From Staphylococcus arlettae (GTDB lineage: Bacteria; Bacillota; Bacilli; Staphylococcales; Staphylococcaceae): DNA of 64,000 nucleotides. The notes below the pieces were generated by a model. That model was not told the origin of the DNA, ran no database searches, and saw only the letters and a list, made by a program, of their open reading frames with translations. Shown here one piece after another: positions 1-9,408 of the stretch. Every line of letters begins with the position of its first letter. Within the stretch, counting starts at the first letter, position 1. Made by a program: the position numbers and the translations under genes. The stretch covers positions 181,972-245,971 of the forward strand of contig NZ_PPQB01000012.1 in assembly GCF_002902345.1 (NCBI RefSeq), given 5' to 3'.

Positions 1-319
1 GCCACTCAGTAGCACTTTGTAAATGGGTACTATCTTCACTATAGATACCTGTACGATATTTTTCACCTATATCATCACCTTGTTGGTTTACACTATAAGG
101 ATCGATAATTTCAAATAATTGTGAAAGTAAAGTTTCGACTGATGTTTTTGTCGGATCAAATGTTGTTTTTACACATTCGACGTAGCCATCATACGGGCTG
201 TCTAACGTTTGTGTAGTGCCATTTGCGCGGCCCGCTTCCGTCTCAACGACTCCTGGTAATGTTTGTACAAAAGCTTGTACACCCCATAAACAACCACCCG
301 CTAAATAAACAACTTCCAA
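1..319 (-). CDS. msrA: Peptide-methionine (S)-S-oxide reductase MsrA, N-terminal part (cut by the window edge)
   Basis: The first 106 codons read MEVVYLAGGCLWGVQAF and continue without a stop off the left edge. This is the N-terminus of MsrA, which reduces methionine-S-sulfoxide in oxidised proteins. The catalytic Cys lies in GGCLWG, a variant of the usual GCFWG, followed by the family's E-x-G-Y/R-A-N-G type segment (VETEAGRANG) and DPYSVNQQGDDIGEKYRTGIY-like text typical of MsrA. The start is a TTG at 319-317, preceded by a perfect AGGAGG at 333-328 with 8 nt spacing; no ATG lies nearby in frame. The C-terminal half is outside the window, so resolving cysteines and any MsrB fusion cannot be judged. 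Confidence 0.9.
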   Translation of the reverse strand, partial: MEVVYLAGGCLWGVQAFVQTLPGVVETEAGRANGTTQTLDSPYDGYVECVKTTFDPTKTSVETLLSQLFEIIDPYSVNQQGDDIGEKYRTGIYSEDSTHLQSATEW

Positions 320-466
320 ATTGCCGTCCTCCTCTTAAGTTACTATGGTATATCTCCAAACGTTAAATGTTTGTTGTAAACTGTACTCAACTATTTCAAC
401 TTATTGTAAACTGAAATACATGAAAATCAAAATTATAGATGCTAGAGTAATAATTGTTGATAATGA

Positions 467-549
467 CGAATTTTTGTAATATTCGCACAAATTAGCATAA
501 AAATTTCATCACATTAAACGAATAAAACTCCAAAACTATTCGTTATAAT
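467..549 (+). promoter_or_regulatory. pucG promoter with two CGAAT/ATTCG inverted repeats
   Basis: A TATAAT -10 box lies at 544-549. Just upstream is a perfect 7-bp inverted repeat, ACGAATA at 518-524 and TATTCGT at 537-543. A second, shorter pair, CGAAT at 467-471 and ATTCG at 481-485, lies further up. The -35 position (521-526, AATAAA) is poor, as expected for an activator-dependent promoter. The word CGAATAAAACT (519-529) recurs upstream of allC, so a PucR-type regulator is the likely binder; that is inference. Transcription would start near 556, excluding the ATG at 552 as translation start. Confidence 0.55.
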
Positions 550-587
550 ATATGATGACACAATTTAAAGAAAATGAGGTTTTAAAC

Positions 588-1805
588 ATGGATGATTTAA
601 AAATCAACAAGAGATTAATTATGACTCCTGGACCTGTAAGCGTTGACCCAAGAGTGTCTCAAGCAATGTCTAATTCTATATTAGGACAATTTGATTATGA
701 ATTCGTAGAAATTATGAATGAAACGATGGAGCTCATCCGTCAGTCATTTTTAACAACAAATCAATGGTCATTTCCAATTGATGGCACGAGTCGTTCAGGC
801 TTAGAAGCTGTTATTTCAAGCATCGTGAAACCAGGCGATGAAGTACTTGTTCCAATCATCGGCCGTTTTGGCTATTTGTTTACAGAGTTAGTTACCCGTG
901 CTGGCGGTATTGTACATAATATTCACAAGCCAATGGGTGAAGTATTCGCTCAAGAAGAGATTATTGCAGCGCTTGATAAGTATCAACCGAGTGTGTTGGC
1001 AATCGTTCACGGCGAAACATCTACAGGTCGCTTACAGCCAATCGACAAAATTGGTCAAGCGTGTAAAGAACGTGGAATCTTCTCTGTCGTTGATGCTGTA
1101 GCTACCTATCAAGGTGCAGTCATTCCTGTTGATAAATGGCAGCTTGATGCTGTAGTTGGTGGTGCTCAAAAATGTTTATCTATACCTTCAGGCATCACAC
1201 CTATCACTTTTAATGAACGTTTTAGTGAAGAAATTAATAAGCGTAAACGTGTTGAATTAGGTATTCGCTCTGGTGAAACTACCGAACAAGATCATTTTAT
1301 ACGTAGCAACTACTTAGATTTAACACAATTACAAGACTATTGGAGCCCTAAACGTTTAAATCATCACACAGAAGCTACCACAGCTATTTATGGTTTGAAT
1401 GTTGGATTGAAGTTAGCCTTATCAGAGGGTGTTGAAGCACGTGCACAGCGTCATGAGTATCATCATCGTGGCTTAAAAGCTGCCTTAGAAGCTTTAGGAT
1501 TGGACATATTTGGTGATAGTGACAATGAAATGAAAATGGTTATTTGTGTCAACATCCCAGAAGGCATTGATGATGCTGCTTTTAGAGATGGTTTGTTGCG
1601 TAATTATGGTATCGAAATCGCAGGTTCATTTGGTGACTTATCTGGTAAGATTTGGCGTATCGGCCTAATGGGTTATGCCGTAAACAAACAAAATATTTTA
1701 ACATTCCTTTCTGTATTTTCACTGTATTTGAGTCAACAAGGGGTTACAGGAATTGACCCAACTAAAGCGATGGATACTTTAATAAACTACTACGACAATC
1801 ATTAA
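588..1805 (+). CDS. pucG: (S)-ureidoglycine-glyoxylate transaminase PucG (class V PLP aminotransferase)
   Basis: Class V aminotransferase of the alanine-glyoxylate/serine-pyruvate type, 405 residues. It opens with MTPGPVSVDPRV, the usual LMTPGP start of the family, and carries the PLP lysine K195 in GGAQKCLSIPSG. PucG moves the amino group of ureidoglycine, an unstable product of allantoate breakdown, to glyoxylate, giving glycine and oxalurate. The allantoin genes next door support this specific role over a general alanine-glyoxylate function. The ATG at 588 has TGAGGT 7 nt upstream; an in-frame ATG at 552 would lie upstream of the predicted transcript start. It is transcribed away from the main all operon but shares its putative operator word. 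A strong hairpin terminator follows. Confidence 0.88.
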   Translation: MDDLKINKRLIMTPGPVSVDPRVSQAMSNSILGQFDYEFVEIMNETMELIRQSFLTTNQWSFPIDGTSRSGLEAVISSIVKPGDEVLVPIIGRFGYLFTELVTRAGGIVHNIHKPMGEVFAQEEIIAALDKYQPSVLAIVHGETSTGRLQPIDKIGQACKERGIFSVVDAVATYQGAVIPVDKWQLDAVVGGAQKCLSIPSGITPITFNERFSEEINKRKRVELGIRSGETTEQDHFIRSNYLDLTQLQDYWSPKRLNHHTEATTAIYGLNVGLKLALSEGVEARAQRHEYHHRGLKAALEALGLDIFGDSDNEMKMVICVNIPEGIDDAAFRDGLLRNYGIEIAGSFGDLSGKIWRIGLMGYAVNKQNILTFLSVFSLYLSQQGVTGIDPTKAMDTLINYYDNH

Positions 1806-1873
1806 TTATTTAAACACACACTACATCAATAAAAGCTCAACTATAACTAATATCGTTGCCCTCAGAACGTAGA

Positions 1874-1912
1874 CACCCCTTCGCATTAATTTGCGAAGGG
1901 GTTGTTTATTTT
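1874..1912 (+). terminator. Rho-independent terminator after pucG
   Basis: CCCCTTCGCA at 1876-1885 pairs perfectly with TGCGAAGGGG at 1892-1901 and is followed by TTGTTTATTTT. Nearly the same hairpin recurs at 38686-38712, where it also precedes a copy of repeat family A. Confidence 0.85.
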
Positions 1913-1982
1913 CTATATATAATTTTTTGTTAGTAAGCGACCTTAAATATTAGTTCACCTTTCTATAGATTAGCAGTAATTT

Positions 1983-2096
1983 ATGCCAACTCCTGCGGGA
2001 ATAGCACTAGCCGAAGACTACAGGTTGAGTCAGTGCCCTCGGAAAGCGTGCATAAAAAAACTGCCCACAAAGTCAGAGACTTTGTCGACAGTCTGA
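1983..2096 (+). repeat. Dispersed repeat family A, copy 1
   Basis: The block reads TGCCAACTCCTGCGGGAATA then GCACTAGCCGAAGACTACAG and ends in GGAAAGCGTGCATAA. It is followed by an AAAGTC...GACTTT hairpin shared with copy 3. Other copies are at about 19891, 29504 and 38837. No reading frame is conserved across copies, so it is a non-coding intergenic repeat. The rest of the 1806-2144 gap holds only terminators; the hairpin around 2097-2130 (GCTCAACCATA / TATGGTTGAG plus T-run) could end transcripts from either side. Confidence 0.75.
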
Positions 2097-2144
2097 GCTC
2101 AACCATAACTAAATGTATGGTTGAGTTTTTTTCATTTCAACTCA

Positions 2145-3356
2145 TTAATTATCTTCAACTACTCTATTTTTTGAGGCAGGGTAACCAAAGATAAAGAAAC
2201 ACAATGCCATTATTAATAAAGCGATAATGCCTGAATTCCAACCACCAGTAACGTCATGTAAATAACCTATAAAGAAAGGACCAATTGCCGCAATTAAATA
2301 ACCGACAGACTGTCCAAATCCTGATAAGGCAATACTGCCATCACCTGTACGTGCTCTAATAGAGAAGAACGTCATACATAAACTGAAACAAGCACCCATT
2401 GCAAGACCTGCAATAATTATACCTATAACTAATAATACGAGCGACTGCGTAAAGAATAAGCTAAAGCCTATTAAGAATAACAACGTAATAATGACAACTA
2501 AAATACGTTGATCCTTTAACTTAGAGGCAATGATTGGGAACGTAAACGTCATAGGCACTTGTGAAAATTGATTGAGCATAAACAAGTAACCTGCTGTAGA
2601 TGGATCAAGACCTCTATCAATTAAAATAGATGGTACCCACGCCACTACCGTATAAAAAACCATAGATTGAAAACCCATCGTTAAAGCAACCATCCACGCC
2701 AACTTAGAACGTGCAATATTGACTTTATGCGGTTTGCTTGTAGTAGTATGGTCTACAGTTGTGCGTTCCAACTTAGCACCATTTTTTGCTTTAGGTATCC
2801 ATAAAATAATCGCAATAATCGCTAAGATTATCCAAAATGATAAAGATAATCTAAAGCCTAAAGGAGACATGTCTGATAATGGAACACTTAAACCACCACC
2901 TAATCCGGCAGTGAAATTCATCGTGCCACTATAAATACCTGTAGCTACTCCAATTTGTAATGGAAAATACCACTTCACATAGCTCGGTAATACTACATTA
3001 CCAAAAGCAATAGCAATCCCTAATAATATTGTGCCAATAATAAAGATATTAATATCGCCTGCAACACGTAATATTAAGGCAATGATTAATAAAATCGTAG
3101 AGAACAATATTGTGCGAGACATCGTTAAACGTGCAGTTACTTTCGAAACCAGTGGTGATACAATAGCAAAAATAAGCAACGGGATGGTGGTTAAGACGCC
3201 AGCAACACTGTTATTGATGTCCAACACATGTTTTATTTCTCCAACAACTGGACCAACAGAAGTCAAAGGTGCACGCAATGTGGACGCAATAAAGATAATT
3301 GCTAAAATCACACCCCAATTTTCTTTTATTCTATGTACTTTATAGGGTTCACTCAT
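2145..3356 (-). CDS. MFS transporter, CynX/NimT family
   Basis: A 403-residue, 12-helix major facilitator of the CynX (cyanate) / NimT group. It starts LRAPLTSVGPVVGEI, the usual first-helix signature of that family, and has the central soluble loop around residues 195-215. The start ATG has AAAGGTGG about 9 nt upstream. It lies 113 bp after the carbamate kinase gene in the same direction, so it may be the last gene of the allantoin operon, although a weak hairpin sits in the gap (about 3405-3460). The substrate is unknown. In this context plausible cargoes are oxamate, the end product left by AllFGH, or a pathway intermediate; cyanate is another option. This is inference from position only. 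Confidence 0.8.
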   Translation of the reverse strand: MSEPYKVHRIKENWGVILAIIFIASTLRAPLTSVGPVVGEIKHVLDINNSVAGVLTTIPLLIFAIVSPLVSKVTARLTMSRTILFSTILLIIALILRVAGDINIFIIGTILLGIAIAFGNVVLPSYVKWYFPLQIGVATGIYSGTMNFTAGLGGGLSVPLSDMSPLGFRLSLSFWIILAIIAIILWIPKAKNGAKLERTTVDHTTTSKPHKVNIARSKLAWMVALTMGFQSMVFYTVVAWVPSILIDRGLDPSTAGYLFMLNQFSQVPMTFTFPIIASKLKDQRILVVIITLLFLIGFSLFFTQSLVLLVIGIIIAGLAMGACFSLCMTFFSIRARTGDGSIALSGFGQSVGYLIAAIGPFFIGYLHDVTGGWNSGIIALLIMALCFFIFGYPASKNRVVEDN

Positions 3357-3469
3357 CTTATACCACCTTTCTATAAAATATTACATTATTTTTTAACACT
3401 GCTAATAAAAGGCAACGAACCGAACAAACAAAAATGTTGATCGATTCGTAAGCTGCCTATATAAATAAC

Positions 3470-4420
3470 TTAAACTGTTGCTTTTTCTAAGACAATACGT
3501 GTACCTGCTTTACCTTCTAAAGCTTCAATAGCTTCGTCTAGTGAGCAAATGATTGCCTCTTTACCCATTTCAGCAAATTGAATCGCTGCTTCAATTTTTG
3601 GTAGCATACTACCTGCTGGGAATTGATCTTCACTTACGTATTGTTTCGCTTCAGTAACTGAAATAGTTTCTAATTTTTGTTCATTTTCTTTTCCGAAATT
3701 AATGTATACATTCGAAACATCCGTTAACATCATAAATGTATCAGCTTCGACTTGTTCAGCTAATTTCAAGCCAGAACGGTCTTTATCAATTACAGCTTCT
3801 ACACCTTGGATGGTACCATTGTCATCGCGATAGACTGGAATTCCTCCACCGCCAGATGAAATAACAATTGCTTGGTCAATAAGGTTTTTAATTTGTCTTA
3901 CGCCATGAATAACAAGTGGTTCTGGTGAAGGTACTACACGACGATAACCTCTACCAGCATCTTCTACCATGACAAAGCCTTTCTCATTTTCCAAACGTTT
4001 CGCTTCAATTTCATCGAAAAATACACCAATCGGTTTCGTTGGATTATCAAAAGCAGAATCATTTTTATCTACTTCTACCATTGTTAACAATGTTACTACA
4101 TCGCTATCCATATCTAAATCATTTAAATGATTTTTTAGAGCTTCTTCCATCATGTAACCAATAAATCCTTGTGATTCTGCGTTACATGCATTGATCGGCA
4201 ATGGATTTACAATATCTTTAGCTGCTTCATTTTGGGCAATAATATTACCTACTTGTGGTCCATTACCATGAGTGATCACTACATTGTGACCAATTTTTTT
4301 CATTTCTGCCATTTTACGTGTAGCAGAGAACACATTATTATATTGATTTTCGTATGAAGCTTCTTGTTTTGGTTGTAAAATTGCGTTACCACCTAAAGCA
4401 AGTACGACTCGCTTATCCAT
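3470..4420 (-). CDS. Carbamate kinase of the allantoin/oxamate pathway (AllK-like, ArcC family)
   Basis: Amino-acid-kinase fold protein of 316 residues with LALGGNA at residues 7-13, THGNGPQVG, and a C-terminal AGSMLPKIEAA segment, all standard for bacterial carbamate kinases. It converts carbamoyl phosphate and ADP to ATP and carbamate, which falls apart to ammonia and CO2. Here the carbamoyl phosphate should come from the oxamate carbamoyltransferase encoded just upstream, so this is the energy-conserving step of allantoin breakdown rather than part of an arginine deiminase cluster; no arcA, arcB or arcD is near. The ATG at 4420 has AAGGAG 8 nt upstream; an in-frame GTG at 4429 overlaps that site and is unlikely. 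It overlaps the stop of allH by 8 nt. Confidence 0.9.
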   Translation of the reverse strand: MDKRVVLALGGNAILQPKQEASYENQYNNVFSATRKMAEMKKIGHNVVITHGNGPQVGNIIAQNEAAKDIVNPLPINACNAESQGFIGYMMEEALKNHLNDLDMDSDVVTLLTMVEVDKNDSAFDNPTKPIGVFFDEIEAKRLENEKGFVMVEDAGRGYRRVVPSPEPLVIHGVRQIKNLIDQAIVISSGGGGIPVYRDDNGTIQGVEAVIDKDRSGLKLAEQVEADTFMMLTDVSNVYINFGKENEQKLETISVTEAKQYVSEDQFPAGSMLPKIEAAIQFAEMGKEAIICSLDEAIEALEGKAGTRIVLEKATV

Positions 4421-5204
4421 ACGTTTCACTCCTTAAAGTTAATGATATATAAATGCCATACAAAGTGTCTTTACCAGAAGATGAACCAACTTCAAGCAGT
4501 TGGTTCAAACGGACGATAAATGGCTCATCTTGTAAAATTTTGACTTTCGAACTAAATAATCCATTGAGTGCACAGTGTAGAAATGTTTCCGAAACGCGTG
4601 TCGTTAGTGTTTCATCCAATAATTGCCTTAACGTTTCTAAATGAAGCGTTTCTATATACGGTTGGATGGAATGAATGAATAAAATGCCTGTTAAAATATC
4701 ATCACCAGTAGGAGTTAGCCCTTGGCCTCTTCCAATAACATAGCGTAACATTTGTTCAACAGTCATTTTATCTGTTGTTGTTAAGGCGTTAATGAATCGA
4801 CGCATCGTTGCAAAATCAAAATCCGAATCTTCATACTCCGAAAAATCGAAAGTAGTTATATTTTCTGTGAGGTCTTCTAAATATTGATTGTGGGGTGGGT
4901 GTTCACTTAATATCGTTTCGAGACGCCAAAAGAGTTGGTAGGCTGAATTGAATTCTAGCGTACTATAGCCTACCTTAATCTCTTGTCCTACAACAATTTG
5001 GGCGAGGAGTTCATTTCGCGTTTGGCTATCCACGACAATGCCAAACGGAAATGTTCCATTTTCTGTTGTCCCGATAAATATTAATTGATTGTTTTTAGTA
5101 ATTATATTAAAACCCTTATTGAAAATACTATGCACTGTCCATGTATTACGTTGTACTAAATAATCATAAGCTACTCGTCCAATTGCTTGTGCGCGTAAAA
5201 TCAC
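4413..5204 (-). CDS. allH: DUF2877 protein AllH, subunit of oxamate carbamoyltransferase
   Basis: A 263-residue DUF2877 protein, equivalent to YlbF of E. coli, renamed AllH when allFGH were shown to encode oxamic transcarbamylase. The conserved segment GRGQGLTPTGDDILTG lies near residue 160. With AllF and AllG it should phosphorolyse oxalurate to oxamate and carbamoyl phosphate. The start is GTG in a GTGA overlap with the allG stop (5204-5201), a sign of translational coupling, and its own stop overlaps the carbamate kinase start. The family call comes from the motif and the gene order allF-allG-allH-kinase, which is the same as in E. coli. Confidence 0.85.
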   Translation of the reverse strand: MILRAQAIGRVAYDYLVQRNTWTVHSIFNKGFNIITKNNQLIFIGTTENGTFPFGIVVDSQTRNELLAQIVVGQEIKVGYSTLEFNSAYQLFWRLETILSEHPPHNQYLEDLTENITTFDFSEYEDSDFDFATMRRFINALTTTDKMTVEQMLRYVIGRGQGLTPTGDDILTGILFIHSIQPYIETLHLETLRQLLDETLTTRVSETFLHCALNGLFSSKVKILQDEPFIVRLNQLLEVGSSSGKDTLYGIYISLTLRSETYG

Positions 5205-6466
5205 ACACTAAGTCCTAACTTTTGTGCATAGGCTGTGATTGCTTTTTCGAAACACTCAATTGGAGGATGTACTGTACCTGCTCCAATTTGACCGTAACCA
5301 GCAATTTTATGTGCAATACCTGTATTGATTACAGGAGTTATTCCAGTTTCAACAACTTTGCGTGCATCAATACCTAAACATGCACCTTTAAAGTTCCATG
5401 TTGGGATTGAGAAGTTAGGATTTTCACCGATACAAATTTCAGTCATTTCGTTACTAATACTTAATGCATCATCAAATCCACCAGTACCTACAAAGCGTGT
5501 TACTGCAGGTGCTGCAATCATAGCCATACCACCGACACCGATTGTTTCAGTAATTGCTGAATCTCCGATATCCGTATTAGCATCATCTGCAGAGTAACCT
5601 GTAAAGTATAATCCTTCTGGTGTATTAACAGGTGCAGTAAACCACTCATCACCCATACCTGCAATACGTACACCAAAGTTTTCCCCATTACGACACATAG
5701 CTGTTACTACAGTACCGTGTTGGATTTGTCTTGCTGCATCCATCATTGCTTTACCAGTTGCCATTGCAACATTTAAGAAGAATTGATCAGTATCAGCTAA
5801 GAATTGAATAACTTCGGTACGTTTTGCTGGTTCAATGTCTTCTAATTCTGAAATGATAGGTGCTAATTCTTTAAGGAACGCTAATGATGCAGCAATATTA
5901 CGTTGATGGAATTCGTCTCCCATAGCAATTGCTTTGGCAATTAATACGTTAACGTTTAAACCACTTTCCATTTGTGCTAATGCTTTACTCAACACTGGAC
6001 CTAAGACATCTTTCATCCAATGCAAACGATTAACTACTGTTTCGTTATAAGCACCGAAACGTAGCACAGCACCAATACCTTCATTCATTTGGCAATATGC
6101 TTCGTTGCCACTTTCTCTATTCTCTACTACTAGAACAGGCATATTAGCAGATGTAATACCACCCATTGGCCCTACTGCATTTACATGGTGACATGGGATA
6201 AAAGTAATATCGCCATTTTCCAATAATTTACGAGCTTCTTGTTCATTGCTTGCCCAGCCTTCAAATAGGATTGCACCTACACATGAGCCTTGCATTGGGT
6301 CTGTCATGTTCTCATATTGAATTGGCGGACCAGCATGTAATAGTACATGGTCAGTAAGTTCAGGAATTTTTGATTTTGCTGGTACCACATCTACTAAAAA
6401 TGGCGCTGCAGCAATCATTTTGTCGATAACAGCCTGATTCGCTTCATCTATAGTTTTGTATCCCAT
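5201..6466 (-). CDS. allG: DUF1116 protein AllG, subunit of oxamate carbamoyltransferase
   Basis: A 421-residue DUF1116 protein, the YlbE/AllG family. Visible family text includes HAGPPIQYENMTDPMQGSC near the N-terminus, a PVNTPEGLYFTGYSADDANTD segment and GDSAITETIGVGG in the middle. It is one of three proteins needed for oxamate carbamoyltransferase activity in E. coli. I place the start at the ATG at 6466: it has GGGGAG about 11 nt upstream and lies one base after the allF stop, whereas the in-frame ATG at 6487 has no ribosome site. It overlaps allH by GTGA. Confidence 0.85.
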   Translation of the reverse strand: MGYKTIDEANQAVIDKMIAAAPFLVDVVPAKSKIPELTDHVLLHAGPPIQYENMTDPMQGSCVGAILFEGWASNEQEARKLLENGDITFIPCHHVNAVGPMGGITSANMPVLVVENRESGNEAYCQMNEGIGAVLRFGAYNETVVNRLHWMKDVLGPVLSKALAQMESGLNVNVLIAKAIAMGDEFHQRNIAASLAFLKELAPIISELEDIEPAKRTEVIQFLADTDQFFLNVAMATGKAMMDAARQIQHGTVVTAMCRNGENFGVRIAGMGDEWFTAPVNTPEGLYFTGYSADDANTDIGDSAITETIGVGGMAMIAAPAVTRFVGTGGFDDALSISNEMTEICIGENPNFSIPTWNFKGACLGIDARKVVETGITPVINTGIAHKIAGYGQIGAGTVHPPIECFEKAITAYAQKLGLSV

Positions 6467-6467
6467 G

Positions 6468-8228
6468 TTAAACTGTCTCCCCTTCATAGTTATTTAAAAA
6501 CTGTAGTACTTTCATTAATTTTTCGTCTCCACCGGCAATTGGACGCCAGTTAAATTGCACTACTTCTGCGTCACTAGCTTGAATCGCTTCTGTGAAACTT
6601 TGTAATCCAATATTGATAACACTTGGTTTCGTATTAATTAAGTTCATAACTTTTTCATCCACAGTTAAGTCTACTGACTGTGCTTCAAATGAACGTAGTT
6701 CACGTTGTGGTTGTGCTACATCTTTACCGATTAAGTGTAATGCAGTACGCACCATTTCATCGTTTGTTGCACAAACAACAGCGCCTGCTTCTTTTAAGAT
6801 ATCAATTTGGTCTTGGTAACCTTGTTTATCATGCTCTGTACCAACAACTGTGGCTAAAATCGCAAGTGATCTTCCTGCTTCTTGAACTTTTGCAAGCACA
6901 CTCTTGATTGTAGGTGCTAATTGACTAGCCATATCATCATGACTGCCATAACCTATTACATTATCCAACATAATTACTGCAGTTGCAGGATCGTCAGATG
7001 AAGTTTCTAACATTTCGATACGCTTAGAAGGATCAATCATAGGGTGTGGCTTACCTTGAGTGTACATGTCATCACCTAAGTCGATAATTTCATGATTACC
7101 ACCTTTATAAGAATAACCTTCTGGTGTTTCACCTTCAGAAGCGTCTCCTAACGTATCTTTGACTAACATTGCTGCTTCAGATGCTAATGTTCCACCTGAA
7201 TAGTAGCCTTTAATGCCATCTTGTTGTGCAGATAAAGTTAAAGAAATATTATCTAATACTGATGGTTTAAAGCTTGGTGTTTCATCGTTAGCTAATTGTA
7301 CAGATACTTGTGCTGCTTCATCTAATGTATATGCGTGATAAATATTTTCTTCAGTATATGTTGGTTTAGCACCTAGGAATAATGTCACTACTGGTTTATC
7401 AATATTTCTTAAAACATTTAACACTTTTTCTTCCACTTCTTTAGCTGGTGGCTTAGAAATAACTGTAATAACTTTAACTTTAGGGTCATGATTTAATGCT
7501 TTAATACTATCTAGCATCGTAATAGCACCAACCTCAGTAGATAAGTCTCTACCTCCAGTACCTAGAGCGTTTGTAACACCTTTATCCATACGGTCGATAA
7601 TTGTTGTTACTTCTTGAATACCTGTACCTGAAGCTCCTACAACACCAATATTGCCTTCATTCACAATGTTTGTGAATGCTAAAGGTATACCGTGAATAAT
7701 ACCTGTACCACAGTCTGGACCCATAACTACTAAACCTTTGTCATTCGCTAATTGTTTTAAACGAACTTCATCGTCTTTAGCTACATTGTCACTAAACATA
7801 AATACATTTAAATTATTGTTTAAAGCATTTTCCGCTTCCATTGCTGCGTATTGACCAGGTATAGATATCAATGCCAAGTTAGGGTTTTTCGCAACTTCTA
7901 AAGCACGTTTCCAGTTAGATACTTCGTCTTGCTTTTGACCACTATCTGCACTTTCTGCTTTACCTTTTAATTCAGCATCTACTTGTTCATTGACCTCATC
8001 AACTTTAGCCGCATCTTCAGTATCAACAACGATAATGATGTCGTTTGGTTTAGCTGCAGCCATTTCATCTGTACCTAAACCAGATGATTTGAAAATATCT
8101 TTATTTGCTGGTGTTCCCATCATAATAGATACTTGATTGATACCTTCAATTGAAGATAATTTGTTAGATAACAACATTAAAACAATTGAATCTTGGTACG
8201 TATTTTCTTTAATTATTGTGTGTAACAT
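6468..8228 (-). CDS. allF: FdrA/AllF, acyl-CoA-synthetase-like subunit of oxamate carbamoyltransferase
   Basis: A 586-residue FdrA family protein, built on the succinyl-CoA synthetase fold. The CoA-ligase-like part shows MGPDCGTGIIHGIPLAF and GVVGASGTGIQEVTTIIDR, and the C-terminal half has VIMLDNVIGYGSHDD. FdrA was long named for an FtsH-resistance phenotype in E. coli; it is now taken as AllF, the large subunit of oxamic transcarbamylase acting on oxalurate. The protein is complete, near the normal length, and carries an acidic, lysine-rich insert around residues 80-105. The ATG at 8228 has GGAGG with 6 nt spacing. It lies 15 nt after the nearer allD paralogue. Confidence 0.87.
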   Translation of the reverse strand: MLHTIIKENTYQDSIVLMLLSNKLSSIEGINQVSIMMGTPANKDIFKSSGLGTDEMAAAKPNDIIIVVDTEDAAKVDEVNEQVDAELKGKAESADSGQKQDEVSNWKRALEVAKNPNLALISIPGQYAAMEAENALNNNLNVFMFSDNVAKDDEVRLKQLANDKGLVVMGPDCGTGIIHGIPLAFTNIVNEGNIGVVGASGTGIQEVTTIIDRMDKGVTNALGTGGRDLSTEVGAITMLDSIKALNHDPKVKVITVISKPPAKEVEEKVLNVLRNIDKPVVTLFLGAKPTYTEENIYHAYTLDEAAQVSVQLANDETPSFKPSVLDNISLTLSAQQDGIKGYYSGGTLASEAAMLVKDTLGDASEGETPEGYSYKGGNHEIIDLGDDMYTQGKPHPMIDPSKRIEMLETSSDDPATAVIMLDNVIGYGSHDDMASQLAPTIKSVLAKVQEAGRSLAILATVVGTEHDKQGYQDQIDILKEAGAVVCATNDEMVRTALHLIGKDVAQPQRELRSFEAQSVDLTVDEKVMNLINTKPSVINIGLQSFTEAIQASDAEVVQFNWRPIAGGDEKLMKVLQFLNNYEGETV

Positions 8229-8243
8229 ATTGTTCCTCCAATA

Positions 8244-9293
8244 TTATTCTGTAAATCTATTTTTTCCATGATAACGATCGTAGTGTACATCCTCAGAAAT
8301 CAGATAATCATAAATATCATCTACAATTTCGATGCCTTCTTTATCATACTTTTCACTACGTAAACGTCCGCGTTCTCCTGGGTAGAAAATTTCTCCGTAA
8401 CCTTCTGCCGCTGGTTGTGCTTTAAGTTCATCTAGCATTGTAGTCATTTGTTTTTTGAATTGAGTCAAATCAGTGAAATATGCAGGATTGATTACTATGT
8501 GTAACTGACCTAAATCACGACCTTTAGTTAAATCTTTATACATAGAAGAAACGTGAACACCGTGTGGTACACCTAACAAACTACCTGATAAAATGTCTAC
8601 CATCATCATTAAACCGTAACCTTTAGGACCAGCAACTGGTACTAATGCATGGACATCTCTTGAATCTGTTGTAGGCTCACCGTTTGCATTAACAGCCCAT
8701 GTATCAGGAATCGCTAAATGTTTCGCACGAGCGTCTAACACTTTGCCCCATGCTTGCACTGTTGTTGCCATATCAAAAGTAACGATACGATCGTCATTTG
8801 TCGGTGCACTAAATGCAATTGGGTTAGTACCAAAGTATGGTTCAGTACCTCCAAATGGTACGACCATTGGGTCTGATTGACACATACTTAAACCAACCAT
8901 ATTTTCTGCGGCTGCCATTTCTACAAAATAGCCTAAAGCTCCACTATGTGAGATGTTTTTAACACCAACAACAGCAACACCATTTTCTTTAGCCATTGCA
9001 ATTGCTTTTTCCATTGCTTGTTTTGCCGCTTGATGACCCGGGCCATTATCGCCTTCAAAAACGGCAGTAGATGGACCTGTTTGTTCAAAGTGGTAATTCG
9101 GATGTGCTGTAATACCACCTTTGGCGATACGTTCAGAGTAATATTCAACTCTCACAGCACCGTGTGAATGAATACCGCGATGATCAGCAAAAGTTAAAAC
9201 ATCTGACACATCTGCAGCAGCATCTTCATTTAAACCAGCTTTGACTAGTTTGTTTTTCATTAAATCAAATAATTGTTGTTTTGTTACACGCAT
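8244..9293 (-). CDS. allD: Ureidoglycolate dehydrogenase AllD (Ldh2/malate-lactate dehydrogenase family), paralogue 1
   Basis: A 349-residue Ldh2-family NAD(P) dehydrogenase with the signature RGIHSHGAVR and GVKNISHSGALGYF. In allantoin degraders AllD oxidises (S)-ureidoglycolate to oxalurate, the substrate for AllFGH encoded next. A second, closely similar gene lies 116 bp upstream. This copy has a shorter middle segment in places and a longer C-terminus ending in an RYHGKNRFTE tail. The ATG at 9293 has AAGGAGG 7 nt upstream; the ATG at 9299 is only 1 nt from it. Which of the two copies is the true AllD cannot be decided here; the other may take a related 2-hydroxy acid. Confidence 0.83.
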   Translation of the reverse strand: MRVTKQQLFDLMKNKLVKAGLNEDAAADVSDVLTFADHRGIHSHGAVRVEYYSERIAKGGITAHPNYHFEQTGPSTAVFEGDNGPGHQAAKQAMEKAIAMAKENGVAVVGVKNISHSGALGYFVEMAAAENMVGLSMCQSDPMVVPFGGTEPYFGTNPIAFSAPTNDDRIVTFDMATTVQAWGKVLDARAKHLAIPDTWAVNANGEPTTDSRDVHALVPVAGPKGYGLMMMVDILSGSLLGVPHGVHVSSMYKDLTKGRDLGQLHIVINPAYFTDLTQFKKQMTTMLDELKAQPAAEGYGEIFYPGERGRLRSEKYDKEGIEIVDDIYDYLISEDVHYDRYHGKNRFTE

Positions 9294-9408
9294 ATCCATT
9301 CCTCCTTAGTTGTACTCAATAAGTGTTGTCAAATGCTAAATCATCAGAAGTGTTATGCATGGTACTAGATGCAATTTATATGTAGTTTCGAGTCTTTACT
9401 CTGCACTA

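Noticed and set aside
3405-3460. Strong terminator between the carbamate kinase and MFS genes
   Set aside because: The stem (AGGCA/TGCCT with ACGAA/TTCGT) has a bulge and a weak T-run; it may attenuate but I do not call it a terminator.
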